From: Streptomyces sp. TS71-3
Lineage (GTDB): Bacteria > Actinomycetota > Actinomycetes > Streptomycetales > Streptomycetaceae
Assembly: GCF_018327685.1 (NCBI RefSeq)
Contig: NZ_BNEL01000001.1
Coordinates: 5,332,001 to 5,396,000, forward strand
Direction of reading: 5' to 3'
DNA: 64,000 nt
The position numbers were made by a program, and so were the translations under genes. Shown here in pieces: positions 10,474-20,785 of the stretch. Position 1 is the stretch's first letter. Each line of letters starts with the position of its first letter. The notes under the pieces are model-generated. The model had not been told where the DNA came from. It worked only from the letters and a program-made list of their open reading frames with translations, and did not search any database.

Positions 10474-10534
10474 GCCCGGCGCGGATTGAGCCCGGCGCGG
10501 ATTGAATGCAGGACTGGCTGAACCCGGCGCGGAC
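10471..10534 (+). repeat. 16-bp tandem repeat starting at the rsmB stop codon
   Basis: TGAGCCCGGCGCGGAT occurs at 10471-10486 and again at 10487-10502. After one diverged unit a close variant (TGAACCCGGCGCGGAC) occurs at 10519-10534. The first TGA is the rsmB stop. Confidence 0.85.
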
Positions 10535-10664
10535 CGAAGCGGGGCCGGACCGGGCCGGCGGCATGCCCTCATCCCGCCGCGGCCCACGCCCCGTCAAGTA
10601 CCGGACTGGGTGCTTCCGGAGTCCGGGCGAGGCCGATGTGCCGGGGCATGGCAGGCTTGGGGGT

Positions 10665-11351
10665 ATGGCCCCGCAGATTAACCCGAGCATCCTGTCCGCC
10701 GACTTCGCGCGCCTCGCCGACGAGGCCCGGGCGGTGGAAGGCGCCGACTGGCTCCACGTCGACGTCATGGACAACCACTTCGTCCCCAATCTCACCCTCG
10801 GCGTCCCCGTCGTGGAGTCCCTGGCACGGGCCACGGACACCCCCCTGGACTGCCACCTGATGATCGAGGACGCGGACCGCTGGGCACCGCAGTACGTGGA
10901 GGCGGGCGCCTCGTCCGTGACGTTCCACGTGGAGGCCGCGGGGGCACCGGTGCGCCTGGCACGCGAGGTCCGGGCGAAGGGCGCGCGGGCGGGCATGGCG
11001 CTGAAGCCGGCCACCCCCATCGAGCCGTACGAGGACCTGCTCCCCGAGCTCGACATGGTGCTGATCATGACGGTCGAGCCGGGCTTCGGTGGCCAGGCCT
11101 TCCTCGACATCATGCTGCCGAAGATCCGCCGCACCCGGCAGCTGATCGGCAAGCACGGCCTCGACGTGTGGTTGCAGGTCGACGGCGGGGTCTCGGAGAG
11201 CACCATCGAGCGCTGTGCGGAGGCCGGCGCCGACGTCTTCGTCGCGGGATCCGCGGTCTACGGTGCCTCCGACCCGGCCGCGGCCGTCCGGAGCCTGCGC
11301 GACCAGGCCGGTGCCACCATGGCCGGCGCCGGGTGGCCGGGCGGGCACTGA
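10665..11351 (+). CDS. rpe: Ribulose-phosphate 3-epimerase
   Basis: A 228-residue TIM-barrel enzyme that interconverts ribulose-5-phosphate and xylulose-5-phosphate in the pentose phosphate pathway. It begins [19 protein letters not shown] and shows the metal-binding [12 protein letters not shown] motif. The loop [10 protein letters not shown] and the phosphate-binding VDGGV and AGSAVYG segments follow. ATG 10665 matches family starts; the open frame reaches upstream to 10506 without homology. Length is normal. Confidence 0.96.
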   Translation: MAPQINPSILSADFARLADEARAVEGADWLHVDVMDNHFVPNLTLGVPVVESLARATDTPLDCHLMIEDADRWAPQYVEAGASSVTFHVEAAGAPVRLAREVRAKGARAGMALKPATPIEPYEDLLPELDMVLIMTVEPGFGGQAFLDIMLPKIRRTRQLIGKHGLDVWLQVDGGVSESTIERCAEAGADVFVAGSAVYGASDPAAAVRSLRDQAGATMAGAGWPGGH

Positions 11352-11434
11352 CCGCACAGGCGTCCGACCGTCCCGATCGCCAGGCGGCCGCCGGGACAAG
11401 GGAACGTGAACGCCACCCATCAAGGGCTGATCGA

Positions 11435-11464
11435 CCTCTCCCAGTGCCTGAAGGCCCTGGGAGG
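11435..11464 (+). repeat. Dispersed hairpin element, copy C
   Basis: CTCCCAG (11438-11444) pairs with CTGGGAG (11457-11463) around T-GCC-TGAA-GGCC. It is a diverged copy of the elements at 37358 and 40178. Its stem differs from theirs by changes that keep base pairing. It lies in the leader of the SorC-type regulator gene. Confidence 0.7.
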
Positions 11465-11505
11465 CAACCCCTCGGATCTGCAAGGATGAACGGCGGATCC
11501 AGAGT

Positions 11506-12564
11506 GTGAACGACGACAAGAGCAGTGAGGAGATCGCCGTGTCCGGCATGTCGGCGGGTCGGCCTGCCCTGCGGATGGGGCCCGCGGAGCTGGTACAGGC
11601 GGCGGCCATGGCCCGTCGCTTCTACCTGGAGGGCAAGTCCAAGATCCAGATCGCCGAGGAGTTCGGCGTGAGCCGCTTCAAGGTGGCCAGGGTTCTGGAG
11701 ACCGCCCTCGAACGCGACCTGGTCAGGATCGAGATCAGAGTGCCCGCCGAGCTGGACGCCGAGCGTTCCGACGCGCTGCGCGCCCGGTACGGCCTGCGGC
11801 ACGCGGTCGTCGTCGAGTCCCCGGCGGAGGCCGACGAGTCGCCCGACCCGGAGAACCTCGGGGAGGTCGCCGCCGACCTGCTCGGCGAGCTGGTCACCGA
11901 GGGCGATGTGCTGGGGCTGGCCTGGGGCCGCTCCACCATCCACATGGCGGCCGCCCTGGACCGGCTGCCGCCCTGCACGGTGGTGCAGCTCACCGGCGTC
12001 TACGACGCCGGAACGGCGGAGCGCGGCTCCGTGGAGGCGGTGCGGCGCGCCGCGCAGGTCTCCGGCGGCGAGGCCCACCCCATCTACGCCCCGATGCTGC
12101 TGCCCGACTCGGCCACCGCGGACGCGCTGCGCCACCAGACCGGGATCGCCCGCGCCTTCGAGTACTTCGACAAGGTCACCGTCGCGTGCGTGTCCATCGG
12201 CTCCTGGGAGGCGGGCGTCTCCACCGTCCACGACATGCTCAGCGAGCAGGAGCGCGCCAGCTACGCCTCGCTCGGCATCGCCGCCGAGATGTCCGCGCAC
12301 CTCTTCGACGCCGAGGGCCGCAGGGTCGGCAGGGACCTGGGGGAGCGGTGCATCACGGTGGAGGCCGACCGGCTGCGCCGCATCCCCGAGGTCGTCGCGA
12401 TCGCGGGCGGGCAGCGCAAGGGGCCCGCGATCGACGCGGTGCTCCGCTCCGGCCTGGTGACCAGCCTCGTCACCGACACCACGGCAGCGGACTTCCTGAT
12501 GTCCACCGGCCCCACCCCGCGCCCCGCCCTGGACCGCATGGACCCCGACAGCATCGCCGCGTGA
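11506..12564 (+). CDS. SorC/DeoR-type sugar-binding transcriptional regulator
   Basis: About 341-352 residues. An N-terminal helix-turn-helix (YLEGKSKIQIAEEFGVSRFKVARVLETA) is followed by the SorC sugar-binding domain, with LGLAWGRSTIHMAAAL and TGVYDAGTAERGS. The family binds phosphorylated sugars to control carbohydrate genes. GTG 11506 gives the longest plausible protein. GTG 11539 has the better ribosome binding site (GAGGAG 11527-11532, 6-base spacing) and may be the true start. It lies directly downstream of rpe, so a sugar-phosphate ligand is a reasonable guess only. Confidence 0.88.
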   Translation: MNDDKSSEEIAVSGMSAGRPALRMGPAELVQAAAMARRFYLEGKSKIQIAEEFGVSRFKVARVLETALERDLVRIEIRVPAELDAERSDALRARYGLRHAVVVESPAEADESPDPENLGEVAADLLGELVTEGDVLGLAWGRSTIHMAAALDRLPPCTVVQLTGVYDAGTAERGSVEAVRRAAQVSGGEAHPIYAPMLLPDSATADALRHQTGIARAFEYFDKVTVACVSIGSWEAGVSTVHDMLSEQERASYASLGIAAEMSAHLFDAEGRRVGRDLGERCITVEADRLRRIPEVVAIAGGQRKGPAIDAVLRSGLVTSLVTDTTAADFLMSTGPTPRPALDRMDPDSIAA

Positions 12565-12682
12565 GCGGACGCCCGGCCCCGGATCCGGCCCGGTGGCATG
12601 GCACGGGCGGCCGGATCGGGCGCGGCGGCAAGCGACGGACGGCCGCCGGGTGCGGCGGTCCGCCACGGAAGGTGGTTGAGGG

Positions 12683-13057
12683 ATGACCGAAGCGTCGTTC
12701 GCCCCCGTGCTGGAGGCCGTCCGTGCGGCCGGCTGGAGCACCGGGGTCCTGGACCTCGCCGGGGTCACCGGGAAGGCGGCCTTCCTGGAGCGCTGCGCCC
12801 GGGCGCTGGACGCTCCCGGGTGGTTCGGCCGCAACTGGGACGCGCTGGCCGACGGCCTCAAGGACCTCTCCTGGCTGCCGGCGGCCCCCGGGCGGCTGCT
12901 GCTGGCCGTGGGCTGGCAGGAGTACGCGGCGGCGCAGCCGGCCGAATGGGTCACCGCTCAGGAGGTGTTCGCCGAGGCCGAGGCGCACTGGAGCGGCCGT
13001 CCGGAGGGCTTCGCGGTCCTGCTCGCGATGGGTGCGGCCGAGGCGGACCGGGGCTGA
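12683..13057 (+). CDS. Barstar-family ribonuclease inhibitor, orphan
   Basis: A 124-residue protein with the barstar hallmark GWFGRNWDALADGLKDLSWLP in its first half. Barstar-family proteins inhibit barnase-type ribonucleases. ATG 12683 follows GAGGG. No barnase-like gene is visible within several kilobases on either strand, so its partner is either encoded elsewhere or supplied from outside the cell. Length is close to other actinobacterial family members. Confidence 0.85.
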   Translation: MTEASFAPVLEAVRAAGWSTGVLDLAGVTGKAAFLERCARALDAPGWFGRNWDALADGLKDLSWLPAAPGRLLLAVGWQEYAAAQPAEWVTAQEVFAEAEAHWSGRPEGFAVLLAMGAAEADRG

Positions 13058-13137
13058 CCCCTTCCGGCCCCCGCACGGGCCGCCCGCCCCGCCGGGCGTC
13101 CGGCCGGTGATTCGCCCGGGTGTTCGTGCTCAGGTAA

Positions 13138-14748
<1,611 letters not shown>

Positions 14749-15054
14749 CGCCTCGGATCCCCGGCCCACGGCGGCGGGGACCCGAGGGCGGCGCCGCCGC
14801 GTCCCGCCTGCGCGGCGGCTCCCCGGCCGTGACGGGCGTCAGGCACGGGGCACGCGCAACGAACCTCCGCGTTCCCCGGGCGCCGCGCAAGGATCTTGTG
14901 CAAACGTGCAAGGCCGCTGCATTACGATCGGGAAGGCCCGGCTCGTAAGGTCGTGCGTTGTACCCGGCACGGTGGGTGCCGGCCGCGCCGCGGCGCGCTC
15001 GTGAGGCCGCCCCGGTGCCCACCGCCCCGACCGCAGCGACCAAGGAGCCAGCGC
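14749..15054 (+). other. Gap between guaB1 and the amino acid permease
   Basis: About 306 bases, no gene seen. TTGTGC (14896-14901) and TACGAT (14923-14928) resemble -35 and -10 hexamers but are 21 bases apart. The interval carries a repeated GTGCAA word (14899-14904 and 14906-14911), which could be a regulator site. AAGGAG at 15042-15047 is the ribosome binding site of the permease. Confidence 0.4.
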
Positions 15055-16551
15055 GTGCTCGACCACGGCGCACCCCCACCCAGCCCCGGCAGGACCGGGG
15101 GCCCACCCGACGGCGGCGGACCCCGGTTGATGCGCCGCAAACCGGTGGAACTCCTGGTCGCCGAGGGCGGTAAGGGCGCCGGAGGCACCCTGCGGCGGTC
15201 CCTCGGGCTGGCTCAGCTCACCATGATCAGCATCGGCGCCACCCTCGGCACCGGGATCTTCGTCGTGCTCGGGGAGGCGGTGCCGAAGGCGGGCCCCGCC
15301 GTCACCGTCTCCTTCGTGGCGGCCGGCCTCACGGCCTTCTTCTCCGCACTCTCGTACGCCGAGCTGGCGGGCACCATCCCCGTGGCGGGCTCCTCCTACT
15401 CGTATGCGTATGCAACGCTCGGCGAGTTGATCGCCTGGATCTGCGGCTGGTGCCTGATCCTCGAATACGGCGTCTCGGTCGCCGCCGTCGCCGTCGGCTG
15501 GGGCCAGTACCTCAACGAACTGCTCGACGGCACCCTCGGCGTCACGCTGCCCGCCGCGCTCTCCGCGCCGCCGGGCGACGGCGGCGCGTTCAACCTGCCC
15601 GCCCTCGCCGTGGTGCTGCTCGCCATGGTGTTCCTGCTGGGCGGCGCCCGGGAGTCGGCGCGCGTCAACACCGTGATGGTCGGCGTGAAGATCGCAGCGC
15701 TCCTGCTGTTCTGCGGCATCGGCGTCGCCGGAATCCGATCGGGCAACTACGCGCCCTTCATGCCGCTCGGCGTGGCGGGAGTGAGCGGTGCGGGCGCGAC
15801 CCTCTTCTTCTCGTACATCGGCTTCGACGCCGCCTCCACCGCGGGCGAGGAGGCGAGGGACGCGCAGCGGGACCTGCCCCGCGCGATCATGCTCTCGCTG
15901 GTCGTGGTGACAGGGCTCTACGTCCTGGTGGCCGCGGTGGCCGTGGGCGCCAGGCCCTGGCGGAGCTTCGCCGGGTCCGAGGCGGTCCTCGCGGCGATCA
16001 TGAAGGATGTCACCGGGCAGTCCTTCTGGGCGACGCTGCTCGCCGCGGGCGCGGTGATCGCCATCGCCAGCGTGGTGCTGACCGTGCTCTACGGCCAGAC
16101 CCGGATCCTGTTCGCGATGTCCCGCGACGGCCTCGTGCCGCGCGTCTTCTCCCGGGTCCACCCCGGCACCGGGGTACCCCGTGCGAACACGGTGATCGTC
16201 TCGCTGTTCTGCGGCGCGCTGGCCGCCGCCGTCCCGCTCGGCCGGCTCGCCGACGCCACCAGCATCGGCACCCTCTTCGCCTTCGCGCTGGTCAACATCG
16301 CCGTCGTGGTGCTGCGGCGGACCAGGCCGGCGATGCCGCGCGCCTTCCGGGTGCCGCTGTCCCCGGTGCTGCCCGCTCTCGGCCTCGCCTTCTGCGTCTG
16401 GATGATGGGCAGTCTGTCCGCGGTGACGTGGCTGGTGTTCGGGATCTGGATGGCCGTAGGGGTCGTGTTCTACTTCGTCTACGGCCACCGCCGCTCCCGC
16501 CTCGCGGTCCCCGCTGAGCCGGGCAACGAGCAGCCCCGAGCAGAGAAGTGA
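15055..16551 (+). CDS. APC-family amino acid permease
   Basis: A 498-residue integral membrane protein. After a hydrophilic N-terminus the first transmembrane segment carries LTMISIGATLGTGIFVVLGE, the substrate-binding motif of APC transporters. About twelve hydrophobic segments follow, with the conserved FFSYIGFDAASTAGEEARDAQRDLPRAI that marks the cationic amino acid transporter branch. GTG 15055 is preceded by AAGGAG at good spacing. An Lrp/AsnC regulator begins 10 bases after its stop, suggesting local control by an amino acid. Confidence 0.9.
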   Translation: MLDHGAPPPSPGRTGGPPDGGGPRLMRRKPVELLVAEGGKGAGGTLRRSLGLAQLTMISIGATLGTGIFVVLGEAVPKAGPAVTVSFVAAGLTAFFSALSYAELAGTIPVAGSSYSYAYATLGELIAWICGWCLILEYGVSVAAVAVGWGQYLNELLDGTLGVTLPAALSAPPGDGGAFNLPALAVVLLAMVFLLGGARESARVNTVMVGVKIAALLLFCGIGVAGIRSGNYAPFMPLGVAGVSGAGATLFFSYIGFDAASTAGEEARDAQRDLPRAIMLSLVVVTGLYVLVAAVAVGARPWRSFAGSEAVLAAIMKDVTGQSFWATLLAAGAVIAIASVVLTVLYGQTRILFAMSRDGLVPRVFSRVHPGTGVPRANTVIVSLFCGALAAAVPLGRLADATSIGTLFAFALVNIAVVVLRRTRPAMPRAFRVPLSPVLPALGLAFCVWMMGSLSAVTWLVFGIWMAVGVVFYFVYGHRRSRLAVPAEPGNEQPRAEK

Positions 16552-16561
16552 CCGACCGCCC

Positions 16562-17017
16562 GTGCGACTGAACGATCTCGACGAAGCCATCGTGCACGCC
16601 CTCGCCGAGGACGCCCGCCGCTCCTACGCCGACATCGGCCAGCTCGTCGGGCTGTCGGCGCCCGCGGTGAAGCGGCGGGTGGACCGGCTGCGCGGCACCG
16701 GCGCCATCACCGGCTTCACGGTACGGGTCGACCCGGCCGCACTCGGCTGGCAGACCGAGGGGATCATCGAGCTGTACTGCCGCAGCAACACCTCCCCGGA
16801 GGCCATCCAGCGGGGCCTGGAGCGGTATCCGGAGGTCGTGTCGGCGTCCACCGTGACCGGCGAGGCCGACGCTGTCGTGCAGGTCTTCGCCGAGGACATG
16901 CGGCACTTCGAGCAGGTCCTCGAACGGATCGCGGGGGAGCCCTTCGTGGAGCGCACCAAGTCCGTGCTGGTGCTCTCGCCGCTGCTGAGGCGGTTCTCCT
17001 CGGGGGCTCCGGGGTGA
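16562..17017 (+). CDS. Lrp/AsnC-family transcriptional regulator
   Basis: A 151-residue protein starting at GTG 16562. The N-terminal winged helix (LNDLDEAIVHALAEDARRSYADIGQLVGLSAPAVKRRVDRL) is followed by the RAM ligand domain with VTGEADAVVQVF. It lies 10 bases after the permease gene in the same direction, so co-transcription and amino-acid-responsive control of the permease are likely. Confidence 0.92.
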   Translation: MRLNDLDEAIVHALAEDARRSYADIGQLVGLSAPAVKRRVDRLRGTGAITGFTVRVDPAALGWQTEGIIELYCRSNTSPEAIQRGLERYPEVVSASTVTGEADAVVQVFAEDMRHFEQVLERIAGEPFVERTKSVLVLSPLLRRFSSGAPG

Positions 17018-17044
17018 GTCGGGCTGCCCTCCTGCGCCATGACA

Positions 17045-17124
17045 TGGCACCGAATAGCGCCACGTGGCGCTGAGTGGCGCTACCCGGCGCCACCTCGTGC
17101 CACCTGGTGCCAACCGGCGCCATT
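17045..17124. promoter_or_regulatory. Eight-unit operator array with exact 10-bp period
   Basis: Read as consecutive 10-mers from 17045, each unit starts with a TGGCGCCA-like octamer: TGGCACCG, TAGCGCCA, TGGCGCTG, TGGCGCTA, CGGCGCCA, TCGTGCCA, TGGTGCCA and CGGCGCCA (starts 17045, 17055, ... 17115). Units two and three form a perfect 16-bp palindrome (17056-17071). All centres lie on one face of the helix. Isolated TGGCGCCA occurs again at 17154-17161 and AGGTGCCA at 17231-17238. Confidence 0.8.
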
Positions 17125-17252
17125 CAAAGCCTTCAAAGGCGATCGTGGGGGCGTGGCGCCACCGTGACTCGGGTCGCTGCCATCATCTTTTCCCACGTCA
17201 GAGCGGCTACTCGCTGACTGGTTCCAGGCGAGGTGCCATACGGGCTTGCGTT

Positions 17253-17271
17253 TGGCGCCATTATGGTGCCA
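17253..17271. promoter_or_regulatory. Paired TGGCGCCA / TGGTGCCA operator at the RHH gene start
   Basis: TGGCGCCA (17253-17260) and TGGTGCCA (17264-17271) lie 11 bases centre to centre. They end 10 bases before the ATG of the ribbon-helix-helix gene. This is the same word as in the upstream array, placed where it would block transcription or initiation. Confidence 0.75.
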
Positions 17272-17281
17272 TGATGACGTC

Positions 17282-17797
17282 ATGGACCTCACCCCGTATG
17301 TCGACACCCTGCGTCGCGAACTCGCCGTGGCCGCCGAAGCCGGCGGGGAGGACGCGCGCGAGCTGGCCGAGCGGCTCACCGCTCCGCTGGAGTCGGCGAC
17401 CCGTCTGACCATGCTCAACGTGCTCTCCGCCGCGATGGACGAGATCACCCGCGAGCTCGCCCCCGGCTCGGTCGACGTACGGCTGCGCGGACTGGACCCC
17501 GATTTCGTGGTGACACCGCCGCCCGCCGGCGGCCCCGCGGAAGCGGACGCCGCGCCCGTCGAACCGTCGAAGGCCCAGGTGCCGGCCGACGGCGACGAGG
17601 GCGGCACCGCCCGCGTCAACCTGCGCCTGCCGGCACATCTCAAGGCGCGGGCCGAGGAGGCCGCGAGCCGCGAGGGCCTGTCGGTCAACGCGTGGCTGGT
17701 GCGGGCCGTGTCGGCCGCGGTCGACGGCGGTGGCCGGCCCCGTAGGACGGAGAAGTCCCGCAACGTCGGGCAGAGCTTCACGGGCTGGGTGCGCTAG
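17282..17797 (+). CDS. Ribbon-helix-helix (HicB/Arc-like) regulator, probable autorepressor
   Basis: A 171-residue protein. The first ~75 residues are helical and unrecognised; a Pro/Ala-rich linker follows. The C-terminal part, about residues 110-150 (ARVNLRLPAHLKARAEEAAS then REGLSVNAWLVRAVS), has the strand-helix-helix pattern of Arc/CopG/HicB DNA-binding domains. No good ribosome binding site precedes ATG 17282. It heads a likely operon with a DUF4097 protein and an ABC exporter, and sits directly behind the TGGCGCCA operators. It is the best candidate to bind them. Confidence 0.82.
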   Translation: MDLTPYVDTLRRELAVAAEAGGEDARELAERLTAPLESATRLTMLNVLSAAMDEITRELAPGSVDVRLRGLDPDFVVTPPPAGGPAEADAAPVEPSKAQVPADGDEGGTARVNLRLPAHLKARAEEAASREGLSVNAWLVRAVSAAVDGGGRPRRTEKSRNVGQSFTGWVR

Positions 17798-17885
17798 CCC
17801 GGACCCTCGTACCACCACCCCACTCGTCGATCCACCTCCACCACGTCCCACCAGCGGGGACGGCCACAAGACCCAAGAGGACGGG

Positions 17886-18734
17886 ATGGCCATGCCTTCT
17901 TTCGACACCTCCACACCGATCTCCGCCGACGTGCACGTGGGTGCCGGCTCCATTCTGTTCACCGCGAGCGAGCGCCTCGACACCGTCGTCGAGGTGCGGC
18001 CCCGCGACCCGAAGAAGGACAAGGACGTACGCGCCGCCAGGCAGACCGAGGTCGGATTCGCCGGCGGCGTCCTGACCGTCAAGACCAGGGAACGGCGCAT
18101 GATCGGCCCCAGCGGCGTCGTCGACGTCACGGTGGACCTGCCGGAGGGCTCCCGCGTCGAAGCGACCGGCTCCTGGACGCAGGTGCTCGGTGAGGGCCGG
18201 CTCGGCGAGGTCCGGGTCAAGTCCTCGGGCGGCGACGTCCGCCTCGAAACCACCGGGCCGCTGCGGCTGACCGCCGCCCACGGATCGATCACGGTCGAGC
18301 GGGTCGAAGGCGCCGCCGAGATCACCACCAGCTCCGGCAGCGTGCGTGTCGGCATGGTCGACGGCTCCGCCGTGCTGAAGAACTCCCACGGCTCCACGAG
18401 CGTCGGCGCCGTGACCGGCGAGCTGCGGGTGAACGGCGCCTACGGCGAGATTGACATCGCCCGAGCCGAGAGCTCGGTCACCGTCGCCACCGCCCACGGC
18501 GCCCTGCGTATCGCGGAAGTCGCCCGAGGATCCATCGAGTTGGACACCGCCCACGGCTCCATCGAGATCGGCGTCCGCGAGGGCTCCGCCGCCTGGCTGG
18601 AGGTCAGCGCCGACAACGGGCAGGTCCGCAACGCGCTCGCCGCCTCCGAGGCCCCGGCGGAGACCGAGGACGCCGTCAGGATCCGCGCCCGGACCCGTTT
18701 CGGCAACATCGACGTGCGCCGCGCCCGCCCCTGA
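17886..18734 (+). CDS. DUF4097-family beta-helix protein
   Basis: A 282-residue protein without signal peptide or membrane segment. Much of it is a repetitive beta structure of short GS-rich strands (LRLTAAHGSITVERVEGAAE, TTSSGSVRVGMVDGSAV, ATAHGALRIAEVARGSIEL), typical of the DUF4097 adhesin-like domain. Function is unknown. ATG 17886 follows AGAGG; ATG 17892 is an alternative. It lies 88 bases after the RHH gene and 60 bases before the ABC ATPase, all in one direction. Confidence 0.85.
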   Translation: MAMPSFDTSTPISADVHVGAGSILFTASERLDTVVEVRPRDPKKDKDVRAARQTEVGFAGGVLTVKTRERRMIGPSGVVDVTVDLPEGSRVEATGSWTQVLGEGRLGEVRVKSSGGDVRLETTGPLRLTAAHGSITVERVEGAAEITTSSGSVRVGMVDGSAVLKNSHGSTSVGAVTGELRVNGAYGEIDIARAESSVTVATAHGALRIAEVARGSIELDTAHGSIEIGVREGSAAWLEVSADNGQVRNALAASEAPAETEDAVRIRARTRFGNIDVRRARP

Positions 18735-18794
18735 CCGCCCGCCTCACCGCCCCACCCACTCCGAAGCCACCTCAGCCCCGAAAGGAAGGACTCC

Positions 18795-19805
18795 ATGCCT
18801 GTATCTGGCATGCCCACGTCAAGAAAGGCCGATTCGCGGCCGCCGGCCGCCGTCTCCACCGTCGGTCTGCGCAAGTCGTACGGCGACAAGACCGTGCTCG
18901 ACGGCATCGACCTGCGCATCCCGGCCGGATCGGTGTTCGCGCTGCTCGGGCCCAACGGCGCCGGCAAGACCACCACCGTGCAGATCCTGTCCACGCTCAT
19001 CGCCGCCGACGGCGGGCAGGCCCGGGTCGCGGGCCACGACGTCGCCACGTCACCGGACGGGGTGCGCTCCGCGATCGGCGTCACCGGGCAGTTCGCCGCG
19101 CTCGACGACCTGCTCACCGCCGAGGAGAACCTGCTCCTCATGGCCGACCTGCTGCGCCTCGGCAAGCGGGAGGGGAGATCCCGCGCCAGGGAGTTGCTCC
19201 AGCGGTTCGACATCGCGGACGTCGCGCACAAGCGGGCCGCGACCTTCTCCGGAGGTATGCGGCGCCGGCTCGACATCGCCATGACGCTGGTCGGCGACCC
19301 CCAGGTGATCTTCCTGGACGAGCCGACAACCGGGCTCGACCCGCGCAGCCGCCGCACCATGTGGGACACGGTGCGGGCGCTGGTCGCGGGCGGCACCACC
19401 GTCTTCCTCACCACCCAGTACCTGGAGGAGGCCGACCAGCTGGCCGACCGGATCGCCGTCCTCGACGGCGGCCGGATCGTCGCCGAGGGCACCGCCGACG
19501 AGCTCAAGGCGCGGATCCCCGGCGGCCACGTACGGCTGGGGTTCGCCGGTTCCGACGAGTACGAGCGCGCGGCCGCCGCCTTCGCCGGCGCGGCCCGCGA
19601 CGACGAGAACCTCTCGCTGCGCGTGGCGGGCGACGGCGGTCTCGACGCGCTGCGCGCCCTGCTCGACCGGCTCGACACCGCCGGCATCCGGGCCGCCGGC
19701 TTCTCCGTGCACACCCCCGACCTCGACGACGTCTTCCTCGCCCTGACCGGGCACGGCACCGCCGGCACCGGCACCCCGCTTCAGATCAAGGAGACCCTGC
19801 GATGA
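18795..19805 (+). CDS. ABC transporter ATP-binding protein, DrrA/daunorubicin-resistance type
   Basis: A 336-residue ATPase. Walker A GPNGAGKTT is at about residues 54-62, signature FSGGMRRRLDIAMTL and Walker B VIFLDEPTTGLDP follow, with the H-loop region in VFLTTQYLEEADQL. The C-terminal extension ending in DLDDVFLALTGHG is characteristic of DrrA-type exporter ATPases. GAAGGA precedes ATG 18795. The permease gene overlaps its stop by 4 bases (ATGA), so the two are translationally coupled. Confidence 0.94.
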   Translation: MPVSGMPTSRKADSRPPAAVSTVGLRKSYGDKTVLDGIDLRIPAGSVFALLGPNGAGKTTTVQILSTLIAADGGQARVAGHDVATSPDGVRSAIGVTGQFAALDDLLTAEENLLLMADLLRLGKREGRSRARELLQRFDIADVAHKRAATFSGGMRRRLDIAMTLVGDPQVIFLDEPTTGLDPRSRRTMWDTVRALVAGGTTVFLTTQYLEEADQLADRIAVLDGGRIVAEGTADELKARIPGGHVRLGFAGSDEYERAAAAFAGAARDDENLSLRVAGDGGLDALRALLDRLDTAGIRAAGFSVHTPDLDDVFLALTGHGTAGTGTPLQIKETLR

Positions 19806-20584
19806 GCACCCTCGCCTACGCCGTGCACGACTCGACGACGATGCTGCGGCGCAACCTGAAGCACGCGATCCGCTATCCGTCCGTGGGGCTCGGCAGCGCC
19901 ATGATGCCGATCCTGATGCTGCTGCTCTTCGTGTACGCCTTCGGTGACTCGATCGGCGCCGGGATAGGCGGCGGCCGGGACGCGTACGTGAACTACCTCA
20001 CCCCCGGCATCATCATCATGGGGGTGGCCGCCGGTTCGATGTCGACCTCGATCGCGGTCTGCTCCGATATGACCGAGGGCATCATCAACCGCTTCCGCAC
20101 CATGAACATCACGCGCTCGTCGTTCATGACCGGGCATGTCATCGGCAGCGTCATCCAGACGATGGCGTGCATGGTCCTGGTCGTGGGCGTCGCCCTCGCC
20201 GTGGGCTTCCGCTCCGGGGCGACCCCGCTTCAGTGGCTGGCCGCGGCCGGCCTCCTCGCGGCCATCGCGTTCGCGGTGACCTGGCTGTCCGTGGCGCTCG
20301 GCCTGATCTCCAAGACCATCGAGTCCGCGAGCAACAAGCCGCTGCTGATCCAGTTCCTGCCGTTCCTCGGCTCGGCGTTCGTGCCGGCCGACTCGATGTC
20401 GCCGGGCCTGCGCTGGTTCGCCCAGAACCAGCCGTTCACGCCGATGACCGAGACCCTGCGCGGCCTGCTCTCCGGCTCTCAGATCGGCGACAACGGCTGG
20501 ATCTCGCTCGCCTGGTGCGCCGGTATCGCCCTGGTCGGCTACGCCTGGTCCCGCTCGCTGTTCAACAGCACCACCAGGCGCTGA
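19802..20584 (+). CDS. ABC-2 type permease, DrrB-like
   Basis: A 260-residue membrane protein with about six hydrophobic segments (for example MMPILMLLLFVYAFG, IQTMACMVLVVGVALAVGF). The ABC-2 region FLPFLGSAFVPADSMSPGLRWFAQNQPFTPMTETLRGLL is conserved in DrrB-type exporters. It pairs with the ATPase upstream (4-base overlap). Substrate is unknown. The RHH-DUF4097-ABC layout suggests a repressor-controlled exporter. Confidence 0.92.
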   Translation: MSTLAYAVHDSTTMLRRNLKHAIRYPSVGLGSAMMPILMLLLFVYAFGDSIGAGIGGGRDAYVNYLTPGIIIMGVAAGSMSTSIAVCSDMTEGIINRFRTMNITRSSFMTGHVIGSVIQTMACMVLVVGVALAVGFRSGATPLQWLAAAGLLAAIAFAVTWLSVALGLISKTIESASNKPLLIQFLPFLGSAFVPADSMSPGLRWFAQNQPFTPMTETLRGLLSGSQIGDNGWISLAWCAGIALVGYAWSRSLFNSTTRR

Positions 20585-20607
20585 GGCCAGCCCCGGGGAT
20601 CGGCGCC

Positions 20608-20629
20608 GGGGGCCTGAGGGCCCCCTCAG
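20608..20629 (+). terminator. Terminator after the ABC permease
   Basis: GGGGGCC (20608-20614) pairs with GGCCCCC (20619-20625). An alternative, overlapping palindrome CTGAGGG/CCCTCAG spans 20614-20629. It begins 24 bases after the permease stop. Confidence 0.6.
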
Positions 20630-20785
20630 CGGCGGCCCCGGGATCGCTCGACGGCTCCCGCCGGTGGCCCGCTCCGGACGGTCGCCGCTCGGCGTCCTCC
20701 GGCGCAGGCGTCCCCGATCCTCCTCCCCCCTGCAACGAATCGCCGAGCACGGCCCCGTACACGCAACGAATGCCTTCGATATGCG

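Noticed and set aside
8281..10587. A 768-codon leftward reading frame opposite fmt and rsmB
   Set aside because: It is antisense to two well-supported genes and has no recognisable protein features.
12683..13057. A barnase/barstar toxin-antitoxin pair
   Set aside because: No ribonuclease gene is adjacent on either strand.
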